Part shown: one piece after another, positions 1 to 9,067 of the stretch | How positions within the stretch are numbered: the stretch's first letter is position 1 | How the letters are laid out: the number at the start of each line of letters is the position of its first letter | Assembly: GCA_009801015.1 (NCBI GenBank) | Contig: VHZZ01019071.1 | Location: forward strand, 10,952-33,581 | Origin: Silene noctiflora | Lineage: Eukaryota > Streptophyta > Magnoliopsida > Caryophyllales > Caryophyllaceae | Reading direction: 5' to 3' | Length of the DNA: 22,630 nt | Position numbers and translations under genes: made by a program | The notes under the pieces: generated by a model | What the model was told of the DNA's origin: nothing | The model's database searches: none | What the model saw: the letters and a program-made list of their open reading frames with translations, nothing else

Positions 1-1098
1 ACAGACTTACTCGATCGAGTAAGTGAGTTACTCGATCGAGTGGTCCTTACTCGATTGAGTTCCTTGCGTACTCGATCGAGGACCCGAGAGTCTATACTCT
101 GATTCTAAATCACATAAACTTACTCGACAGAGTAAGTCCTACTCGGTTGAGTGACTAAAGGTACAGAAAACCGTAGTATTACAAGTCTTGCATTCACATG
201 GTATTTGAGGTTGATGTCGAGTTTGGGTATGAGTCGGAATTGTGTCTCATATGGTATTGGTTATGTTGACTTGAGAATTATACTCTTGGGTACATGGTTA
301 AATCATGGTATGTTGGTAATATGTCGGATCAAGGGATTGTAATCGGTATTGTGTTATAATTGCATTCATATGTCTCATGTTCTTGTTGGGGGGATTGGTG
401 GCGGTGGTGTGGTGACTGTTTTGGAGACGGAAGGCGGTTGGGAGACCGTCTTCCGCTTGGGTCGTCTCTTGGAGCTTCCCACTCCAAGAAGGATGTGCAC
501 ATTAATGGCTTCAGTTATGGAGGGACACATGAGGTTGAGTTACGTCATCTGGCAGGGGATCCGAGTCGCTCTCGGACCCGATACCACCGGTGTGTCCGGA
601 GTACCTTTTTACGGGCTGCAGTCCGGCTGTTTTGGTGGGCGGTGCTGCAGTGCCGTCACGTGTTTGTGGGTACGTCTGGGTGTGTCCCGGTACCAAAGTG
701 GTGTGGTTGGAGATTGTACCCCATGCATTGCATTGTCATATTTCATATCCGTGTTTCATTGTAGTGGCATGTGTATTTATATTATCAAAAGTGACCGTTT
801 GTGGCTTTCGTTAACTGTCACCTATTTCCGGGGTGACATGTGTTGATCCATATGATATTTCCGATCATATGGGGAGCAAGTTGATTGCAGGTTTGTGATG
901 CATTCGGGATTTGGAGCCGCGCTTCGAGATTGGAGTCGAGTTAGTGGACATGAGTGAGAGGTCATAGTAGATGAGTTGTAATTGCTATTTATGTTGTTTG
1001 TAATTATTAAATTTATATTATTAATAAAGAGTTCTTCTATTGGAGTTTTGAAACACTATTTCGAGCAACCGAGATGGTAATGTTTCGATTGGCCGGAT
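1..1098. mobile_element. Probable LTR-retrotransposon remnant (LTR/UTR-like DNA)
   Basis: No gene-like coding is visible here; open frames up to 165 codons overlap in several frames without a recognisable protein. The stretch is richer in G and C than the rest of the window in 380-720. It carries short palindromes, including perfect 9-bp arms CCATATGAT at 848-856 and 864-872, and near 1000-1030 it has AT-rich, AATAAA-containing sequence such as a retrotransposon LTR uses for polyadenylation. I infer a degraded LTR or 3' region of a retroelement. I see no paired LTR, primer-binding site or gag/pol, so the class and both borders are uncertain, and the left border lies outside the window. Confidence 0.4.
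9..152. repeat. Series of six ACTCGATCGAGT-type palindromes
   Basis: The 12-base palindrome ACTCGATCGAGT occurs exactly at 9-20 and 30-41. Variants with one to three changes lie at 49-60, 70-81, 122-133 and 141-152. Spacers are irregular (8 to 40 bases), so this is not a simple tandem repeat. The variants keep the ACTCG...GAGT arms and change mainly the centre. The array may continue left of the window. Confidence 0.75.
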
Positions 1099-1129
1099 AT
1101 TCTCTCTAACTTTATTTTATATAATCGAT

Positions 1130-1224
1130 ATTTTGAAGGCAAATCGTAATTTTGTGAAGTTGACATATTTAGTTAAATTGTTGAATATTTTATCCCGTGC
1201 AATTTTGCACAGGAGTAGATCTAG
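1130..1224 (+). mobile_element. Helitron 3' terminus
   Basis: The segment ends with a GC-rich hairpin, CCCGTGCA followed by a short loop and TGCACAGG (about 1194-1213). Eight bases later comes CTAG at 1221-1224, followed by T. A 3' hairpin just before a CTRR end, inserted so that T follows, is the defining 3' structure of plant Helitrons. I cannot place the matching 5' TC end; the border at 1130 is arbitrary. No Rep/helicase coding is present, so it is a non-autonomous or truncated copy. Confidence 0.6.
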
Positions 1225-1751
1225 TTAAGCATAAAACACAAAATGGGATAATAGATTTACATTGAGTTAGTACATGCCGTTCAAAAATTGTCTCAACAAG
1301 TGAACGGCACGGACGAGGCGGTCCGGGTCCGAACCGTGCTGTTGATCATGTGTAGATCCAAGCCATCCAACTCGTCACGAACCCATAACATCCCGAATGC
1401 AATGCTGATTAGATCCCCACGAACTCGAGTTCCTCGTTCTCCCTCCAATTTCTCCGTTAAATAAAGACAAACAATTTCCAACAACTTCTTCATCTCATCA
1501 CTAACCATATTCGTATCCATTAATTTACTCTTAAAAAATCCAAGTAATTTTCAAACATCACCATAATTATTTTCCTAATTTTATACGCACAATTTATATC
1601 GATTCCCTCAGATATTCCTGACGCCACATAAATTTAAATTAATCACACATCCATCAATAAAAACCCAATTAAATTCCTAATCTGGGATTTCATCTGATTT
1701 CCCTAAGAAATTTGCAGAAAGATTGAATTTTGACAAAAAACCAGATTAGAA
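1225..1751 (+). promoter_or_regulatory. 5' flank and leader of the squalene synthase gene
   Basis: This is the only space between the Helitron end and the squalene synthase start codon, so promoter and 5' UTR must lie here or further left. TATA-like strings occur near 1580-1600. The 150 bases before the ATG are A/T and pyrimidine rich, as in plant leaders. A 75-codon open frame on the minus strand (1293-1520) resembles no protein I know. I treat it as chance, although it is fairly hydrophilic and begins with a Lys/Glu-rich segment. Confidence 0.4.
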
Positions 1752-4700
1752 ATGGCAAGTTTAGCCGCAATATTGAAATACCCAGATGAAGTTTACCCAC
1801 TTTTGAAGTTGAAAATGGCGATCAAAGAAGCTGAGAAGCAGATCCCTCAACAGTTACATTGGGGTTTTTGTTACTCTATGCTTCATAAAGTTTCTAGGAG
1901 TTTTGCTCTTGTTATTCAACAGCTTGGTACTGAACTTCGCAATGCTGTATGTTTTCTTTCTAGTTTTTTTTTTTTTTTTTNTTCTTCTTCTTCTTCTTCC
2001 CGTACGTCCTGATTATTTGTTTATCTTTGATTTAAGAGCAATTTTTTTCGGGTTGGGTTATATAATCTAGTACTCCGTAAATGTTTTTTTTGCTGAAATC
2101 GAGGATGTTTTTTTTTGGGCTGCTTAAAACCGGTGCACGAGTCATTATTGTGAAACAAATGCATAGTCACCTCGTCCCAATCATTTGTTTACCTTAGATT
2201 AAAATACGCTTTACAAAGAATATAGAGAGGTAAACAAAAAATTCGGACAGAGAGTATGTAATATTAACCTACAGGGCTCTTGCAAATTGTGGGATAAGAG
2301 AGGTCGGCAGTCTTACCGTGCTAAACAGATGCATGTGTATATATATGATTAGACAATACTTTTGTTGGTATATGGGATGATTCGGCTACGTTAAATGTCC
2401 GTACAATGGTCTTAAGTTTATAATTTGTACTTTGAATGATCACGGTAGACGTTTTTATCCTAGATTGGCGGAGTTTTTGAGGCTGTATATATTTGACTTT
2501 TGTTAGAACTGTAAGATTAGAGCTTTTATGATCATATTGACAAATAAGCTTGATCTTCTGACTGATAGATGATGATTAGTGAGTATTTATGTGGTGAGGG
2601 AGGGAATTAAGGATATAAAGGCGTGTTCGAATGTCAGTTGAAAAAAAAAATTGCTGATATGACCAGCTGGGTTGCTTAGAAGGCTGCCTGTTTAATGAGA
2701 AGGTTGACAGCCTCTTTGGGTTGCTAACATGGGGTAAGGCTGGTGCACATTCGATTCCCCTTCACTCTGCAATTTGCGGGAGCCTTTGGGACATTGGGTT
2801 AAAGTTGTTGATAGAGTGGGCGTCCATATTAAACATTTTTTCCCCGAACACTTTACCCTAGTGAAATGTCAAAACATTTTGAAGGAGCATTTGTTAAATG
2901 GAACACTTGGCATATTCATTCATGTTGGACTTCAGTGAGTTCATCTAGTTCCCCTTAATGTCTTTCACACACGCGGTGTTTTCTTTTTCTTCACAAGCGG
3001 GGAAGGGGGTGTTTGTTATCATGCTCTGTACAAAAGCTTGCTGAAATTATGTACATTGTCGAAGCTCAACTGATTTACTTTCTTGTCTTGCAGGTATGTG
3101 TCTTTTATTTGGTACTTCGAGCGCTCGACACTGTAGGTTTGTCCCTTTGAACTCAAGAATCAGTTCTTACTATGCATGTTAGTAGTAATTGTATAATCTG
3201 GTTTTAATGCCTTGACTTCCAGTTTGCACGCGAGTTGTAGGTGTAACTTGTAGTTAGGGATCTTAAGGTTAACCATCACTTCAGTGGTTAAAAACGTAAA
3301 ACCTAGGCTATTTAAGTATTCAAAATTACTCTGGCATGCAAGAAAGGACAAGAATCAAGATAATAGGATACTCACTTTGTCTCATCTATTTGTTTACGTT
3401 TGCTTTTGGATCGGTTTTTATGCAAGCACATGCAGGTAGGGTAAGGTTAGTCTGGGCCTCTGGGGTATAATAATGGTGGGTCCACTCCAGTCATAGGAGT
3501 ACACCTCGGAAAACAGAAAGGCGAAACAGTCTTGTTAACACAAATATAGCTTTCCTAAATAATTACTATATTAAAGCAGAAATGAACTGTAGTATATTTA
3601 TATTTTGTTTGTTGCTGCTGTACAGAGGATGATACGAGCATAGCCACAGAAGTGAAAGTTCCTATTCTGAAAGCCTTTCATCAGCACATATATGACCGTG
3701 ACTGGCATTTTTCTTGTGAGTGCACTGAATTTATTTCTCCTCTCTTCAACTGTCCAAACCATTTGCTTCAATTATGAAAATTTACAGGCTCTACAGTTGA
3801 ATGCTTGTCCACATTTATTCATCTTTTCCTTTCCTTTCCTTTTTTTTTGTTTGTTTCTTTTCTTTTTTAACCTTTATGCAGTACTCATCATGTCTAAAAT
3901 GCAATGTCATATGAAGCTCCCTTTGTTGACAAATAATAACCGCATGTATTGCCTGCGTTTAATATGTTTCGCTTTTTTGGTTCTCAGGTGGTACGAAGCA
4001 CTACAAAGTTCTCATGGATGAGTTTCATCAAGTCTCAACTGCTTTCCTGGAGCTTGATAGAGGGTAGCGTTCTTAGCTAATGAATCCTCTTTTATTATTG
4101 TTTACCTTGAAATTGCTTCTTTACTGTAGAAATATATTGTGAGTTTGAAGATGCAACGTAACTGTCACTGGTTTTCTCCTGAAGGATATGTTTGAGCTTT
4201 TATTCATAAATTGTTTGGTTAGCTAAAGTTATCTATAATGTCATGCATAAACTAGGTGACTAGATGTCCTTTGGCCTGGAAGAAGTTCTTGGTTGCGAAT
4301 TCTATGATGTGATTAATGAGCATCAAATAACCTTATGGCTATTTTTCCATTGTTTGTTTAAGCTGAAAAACTTGTTGCATCTAAAAAATGTTTGGCTCTT
4401 TCATGCCCATGTCGATCTAAGCTGAGAAACTTGTTGCATCTGCAGTTATCAGGAGGCGATTGAGGATATCACCAAAAGGATGGGTGCTGGAATGGCAAAA
4501 TTTATTTGCAAAGAGGTTTGTGATTATGTATTTCTGAAGGCCTTTGTGAGCTAAAAAATTTGATTGACGCGAACAAATTACTTTTTATATAGAGGGGTTT
4601 TTGAGAATATACTGTATGCCTGTGATTTCATGTCTAATTTTGTTTTCTCAGCTGAAGAAAGTTGCTACTATGTCATCCATTTATAAAAAAATATGGACGT

Positions 4701-7383
4701 GTCTAAAATTTTGTAGCTAGATAACCAATATCACATGTACTTCTTGTTTGCATGCGATTAGCCATATTTTAAGTAACTTATTAACAGTGGCTGTGAAAAT
4801 TGATAACTTTTTGTAAGTATCTATGTGCCTTTTCAGGCATACATATAACTAAACATGCTTTCACTAATTACAGGTGGAAACAGTGGACGATTACGATGAA
4901 TATTGCCACTATGTTGCCGGACTTGTTGGCCTAGGATTGTCAAAGCTTTTCCATAACTCGGGAAAGGAGGATATGGCAACAGAGGAACTTTCCAATTCTA
5001 TGGGTTTGTTTCTTCAGGTTTTTACTTCTGGGACATCTGTTCTCCTGACATTGCGATTTGCGAACTTCTTTTCTCAGTGAAGGCATGTGGTGTTGCATTG
5101 TGTAATGCCTATTCCTATTGTGCAGAAAACAAACATTATTCGAGATTACCTTGAAGATATAAATGAAATTCCTAAATCCCGCATGTTTTGGCCTCGGGAG
5201 ATTTGGAGTAAATATGTCAACAAACTTGAGGTTAGTTTTTCCTTATGGTTGGTATCGTCTTTGTCTTAGTAGTTGCTCATAATTTAGCTGTTTCTCTTAT
5301 GAGTTATAACCATAATAGTAAGTTAGATCAGATGTCCTACCGTCTGAGATATGCTATATAAATATTCCTTGAATGTATAACTTGCAAGTCTACCTTTATG
5401 CTAACCTCGTTAAAAATCGTATTATGATAAGATAATATATATAAAACCATTCAAGTAAGGAAGCATTTTAATCCCCTAATCCAGAGATTTAGTATCACAA
5501 AAACATGTGGTTTTACGTTAACATTGACGTAAGATGGTTCATATATGCATCGAACAACCTGACCTTGAAATGTAAATCAGAGGAAACTTTTCATGTAAAT
5601 TTAATCTGGCTTTTGTTGTGATCTGTTGAACAGGATCTGAAGTATGAAGAGAACTCAGAGAAAGCAGTTCAGTGTTTAAATGACATGGTGACTAATGCTT
5701 TGTTGCATGTGGAAGATAGCCTCACATACATGGCTGCTTTGCGAGATCATGCTATATTTCGCTTCTGTGCTATTCCACAAGTATGACATCTACTATGCAA
5801 GAAGTCTTGTATGATAATCTGATCTCTGCATTTTGTGTCCTACTCGTCTATGTCACACTATGTTACTCTGACCTTCAAACCTATGGATCCCGTCTGACAC
5901 ACGACACTCAGACATGGTATGGCATTTTGACACTTGGTTTTGAGCCAAAAAATGATTTTTTTTTTTCATATACTAGCTGAGTCTAGACCCCGGAGTGAAA
6001 GAGTAGAAACGACGTAATAAATTTTGAGTTCACTTTGAAGCTTTGTCAAATACTAGGAATGTAACCTAAGCTCGTGTCAATGCTGTTGCTTCTGAATTTT
6101 TCTAATTTTAATAACAATGATCAACACTTGCCGATTTATGCCATTATCATATATCAACTTGTTGCTAGGTTCGAAAAATCTGGCAACCTAATCTTGCATT
6201 CTATTGGGATTAAGTTTATTATCAATTTCTCGTAAGGCACTTGATCCACTTTACCATGCGTGTTCAATCAGTTTTGGCTTAAATTTCAGCGCCCTCTTCT
6301 CTATTTACCATATACAACTCTCACAAAATGTCATTGTTCTATCTAGATCATGGCCATTGGAACATTGGCATTGTGCTACAACAACATTCAAGTTTTCAGA
6401 GGTGTCGTGAAAATGAGACGTGGTAAGTTATATCGCTGCTATTTTCCATTTGTCATTCATGTATTACTGTATTAGCATAGGCTGTTGTGCTCATAATGTG
6501 GCAGTAGGCCTACCAACAAAAAGCATATTCATGTACATGAATGATGGATTATTGGTTTCAGAAATATTTTCCAGAAAAAAAAATTGAAAAGGCCGGGCCA
6601 TTGTAAATTACTATGCCTATTTACTTACTACGGAGTGTATGATTTCCCAAGGCCTGTATTGATCTTGTCGATGTTTTTTAGGTCTCACTGCTATAGTAAT
6701 TGACCAGACAGATTCAATGGCCGATGTTTATGGCGCCTTCTACGATTTTGCCTGCATGTTGAAACCAAAGGTAAAGCCATATAGACGTGATCATGCTATA
6801 GCTTATATTAGTCATATTCCGTTTCTATGGTCCTCTTTTGACTTCTGTGAATCTTTGAGCGTTAGTTTTACCAAATATATATGGTAATTATACAAAGGTA
6901 AATTTTCTCATTGTAGTTGGTAACTTGGTGTATACTGCGTGAAAAATATTGGCCGAAGTTGGCATCGTTTGACCACTAAACTTTTTGTGGTTTCACTTGC
7001 GTAGATTGACAAGAGCGATCCAAATGCCACAAAAACACTGAGCAGGATTGAGGCAATCCAAAAAGTTTGCATGGACTCTGGAACTTTGGACACGAGGTAT
7101 TTATACAATTTTTATTTCTTATCCCATCGTACTTTTTTCAGTAGTAGTTACTAGTTAACCCAACAAATATCGCTTCTGTATTTTCAGAAAATTATACGTA
7201 GTGAAAAGCAACTCGATATTCACCCCGGCATTGGTGAGTATACCTGGAATTTTCTCTTAATTTTTTGTTAGTAGTAATTTTTAAATTTGCTGACTTGTAT
7301 CATTTATGCAGCTTTTTGTGTTCTTCGTTATATTGGCGATCATTCTTCCGCGTATATTTCCCAACCGACGAAACAACTACTAA
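1752..7383 (+). CDS. SQS: Squalene synthase (farnesyl-diphosphate farnesyltransferase), 13 exons, 414 aa
   Basis: Joins two farnesyl diphosphates head to head and reduces the product with NADPH to squalene, the first committed step to sterols and triterpenes, on the ER membrane. Exons read by eye: 1752-1946, 3094-3136, 3626-3715, 3988-4063, 4446-4515, 4874-5017, 5126-5230, 5634-5780, 6347-6422, 6682-6770, 7005-7096, 7188-7233, 7312-7383. Every intron is GT-AG, phases agree, and the sum is 1245 nt (414 codons plus TAA). The first Asp-rich motif DTVEDD is at residues 77-82 and the second, DYLED, at 213-217. The conserved YCHYVAG is at 168-174 and GLGLSKLF at 177-184. The C-terminus (392-404, [13 protein letters not shown]) is a hydrophobic tail anchor followed by a short basic end. 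Length is normal for plants (about 410-415). The ATG has a good context (GAAATGGC). No frameshift, missing motif or early stop is seen. Confidence 0.96.
1965..2000 (+). repeat. Poly-T and (TTC)n microsatellite with an undetermined base
   Basis: About 16 T residues are followed by N at 1981 and then six TTC units. It lies just inside intron 1 of the squalene synthase gene. The N marks an uncalled base or collapsed homopolymer, so the length here should not be trusted. It does not touch coding sequence. Confidence 0.9.
2164..2256. mobile_element. Stowaway-type MITE, degraded
   Basis: An inverted-repeat pair about 93 bp across lies in intron 1 of squalene synthase. The left arm reads CCTCGTCCCAATCATTTG then TTTACCTT. 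The right arm, read on the other strand, is TACTCTCTGTCCGAATTTTT then TGTTTACCTC. These match the CTCCCTCCGTCCC-like ends of plant Stowaway (Tc1/mariner) MITEs. Several substitutions in each arm point to an old copy, and the TA target site is only approximate. Confidence 0.6.
2655..2812 (+). mobile_element. Au-type SINE, 3' portion
   Basis: The core GGTTGCTAACATGGGGTAAG, then GCAATTTGCGGGAGCC, CATTGGGTT and a GTTGTTG-like end are in the order I know from the Au SINE family widespread in plants. It lies in intron 1 of squalene synthase in the sense orientation. The 5' border is uncertain because the head is diverged; the start given is an estimate. No clear target duplication was found. Confidence 0.55.
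4359..4441 (+). repeat. Direct repeat pair next to an intron acceptor
   Basis: A 24-base word (TAAGCTGA, one variable base, then AACTTGTTGCATCT) occurs at 4359-4382 and again at 4418-4441, with one mismatch and an offset of 59. The second copy ends four bases before exon 5 of squalene synthase and forms part of its 3' splice region. The first copy could serve as a decoy, but it lacks the following AG. Confidence 0.8.
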
Positions 7384-7790
7384 CTTGGGTACGCGAATCT
7401 CACTTGTAGTTGTAAATCATAAAATTTGAGCTTTGAACATACATTTTCTAACTTTTTTTGCATACCGGTGTCATAGGTTTGGGTTATCCTCTCAAGGCAC
7501 AAAATGTGTGGAAGAACGGTCTTCTAAGACAACAACTAAAGGAAAGGATTCCATACTATAGTATAAGCGTGAGGTTGCGTACATTCTACCTTAGGTGATT
7601 TTGTCGATTTTGAAGCGTTATTGTCGTGATGTACTGTTGAACTAATTTGTTATTGGTGGGCATGTGATTGAACTTAGTCGGACCGAGCGGTTAGGAGGTC
7701 TGGCTTATTTGTGTGTGTATTTTGATGCTAGTGAATACCTGTTCAACGTTATTTGCCTTGGTTAATTTCCATAAATAAAATTAAGGGCCC
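7384..7790 (+). other. 3' flank of squalene synthase, probable 3' UTR
   Basis: Non-coding sequence right after the TAA. It includes T/G-rich stretches typical of plant 3' UTRs, and an AATAAA at 7774-7779 could serve as a near-upstream polyadenylation signal. Plant signals are loose, so the true end may be earlier. A string resembling part of a tRNA A box lies near 7680 but does not fold into a tRNA. Confidence 0.4.
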
Positions 7791-8540
7791 AAAACATGTT
7801 CCAAAATAAATGTAAAAAATTCATGGAAATGCTTTTTTTGTCATAAGGTAATCAACCGTTGAGTAACTTTGCACGCAAGTATTTAATTTGTTAACAATTA
7901 ACATATCAACTAACGTTTTCCGTCAAAAAGTCAAACTTTCTTCTTGGCTTGATAGAAAAGTATGATTTAACACACTAGTCACTATCCATTAGTTTTAACA
8001 CTACCCTCTTCATTCGATCTCCATAACCGTAATTGTCAACCACTCTTTTCCATAACAAACTTTAATGATCCTTTCTAGTTTCTACTGCCCCCATTAACTT
8101 GGAAAATTGTCGTCATACTTGTCAAAGTATGAGGCAAAGGTAGAGTCGAGGGAGAATAAAAGTGATAGGAGATGGAAGAGGTTGGCGAGGGAGGATAAAA
8201 CAAGGAGAATGGGAATAGGAGTTAATTAGATATTAAGTTATTAAGACGAGGGTGGAGACGGGAGATAGGTGATTAAGGTGAGGGAGAAGATAAGGTTGTT
8301 GCCCGGTTGGGGTGGGAGATGGAGCGAAGAGAGAAGGTGGTCAAGTGGGGAGTAGATATAAAAGATGATCTATACGTATAGAGGAAAATTGGTTAAATTA
8401 TACGATAGACATTCCATCTAGTCGTTATATTCCAAAATTAACATTTTATTTTGAATGGAAACCGTCTACTGTTGCTTCTTAGCAAGTGGATCGTAAAGTT
8501 CCGGTAGCTTTGGACGAGAAAAAAGTAAGTTATACAGCCT
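7791..8540. other. Intergenic stretch between convergent genes; purine-rich tract
   Basis: No gene is seen. About 7960-8100 is pyrimidine rich on the + strand, and about 8136-8350 is strongly purine rich (GGAGA/GAAGG words). I could not match the two halves as a clean inverted repeat. The rest is AT-rich without recognisable features. Confidence 0.5.
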
Positions 8541-8550
8541 CGTAAGCATA

Positions 8551-8760
8551 CGATGACCTTACCCAAGAAACTTTCAAAAGAATAAAGGCATAAGAGTATA
8601 CGACGACCTTACCCAAGAAACTTTCGAAAGAATGTACTACGATGGAAATCAGATTCTTAGATAGATTATAGAGATATAATAGGCCATTGGTAAAAAAAAC
8701 TAAATATAGTTTCTGTTTCTTCAGCAGAGCCATTGGTAAAAAACTAAATATAATTTCTTC
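8551..8760. repeat. Two adjacent direct-repeat pairs in the convergent 3' region
   Basis: Pair one: a 34-base unit (ACGAYGACCTTACCCAAGAA then ACTTTCRAAAGAAT) at 8551-8584 and 8601-8634, with two differences and an offset of 50. Pair two: GCCATTGGTAAAAAAAACTA-like units at about 8683-8715 and 8729-8760, differing by a few bases and A-tract length. Both lie downstream of the minus-strand gene and may be in its 3' UTR or just beyond. They look like local slippage or tandem duplication rather than a transposon. Confidence 0.75.
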
Positions 8761-9067
8761 ACCAATGTGTTAGGTACGAGTGTATGACGACTGGCAAAAA
8801 ATCCAAAAACCTAAGCTGACAAAAGCTAGACACTGGTTATTGTAACTACTGTAGCATGTACACCTACAAAATCCACCAAGAAACCGCTCATGCCACAAGG
8901 TATTCTGCAGTGTCCAAATAACGGGGATATTAGGCCAGAGAAGGGGAGGGGTGATCCACCGCACTAAGTAGGCTAACTAACAAGATCCTCCTATTCTATA
9001 AGTTCATGAGCTGCTGCAAAAGACTGTACAGAGGAAAAGAGACCACCTATTCTAAGGCTGCTTATAT
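8761..9067 (-). other. Probable 3' UTR of the NERD-like gene
   Basis: Non-coding sequence directly after the TGA at 9068-9070 (minus strand). It has mixed base composition and TGTA-type words read on the minus strand (such as TGTACA near 8860), which plant far-upstream elements favour. No clear cleavage site can be set by eye. Confidence 0.35.

Noticed and set aside
151..846. Overlapping ORFs of 61-165 codons in the retroelement-like region
   Set aside because: They overlap in several frames on both strands, are Cys/Gly-rich in an unstructured way and resemble no gag, pol or host protein.
1293..1520. 75-codon minus-strand ORF upstream of squalene synthase
   Set aside because: No recognisable domain, no splice or leader context, and it lies in the presumed promoter of the + strand gene; most likely chance.
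3376..3420. MITE-like end TTTGTCTCATCTATTTGTTT
   Set aside because: It resembles a Stowaway left arm, but no matching inverted right arm was found in intron 2.
7676..7712. tRNA-like string GGACCGAGCGGTTAGGAGGT
   Set aside because: It resembles a Ser/Leu tRNA D-arm, but there is no anticodon arm, T-arm B box or acceptor stem in place.
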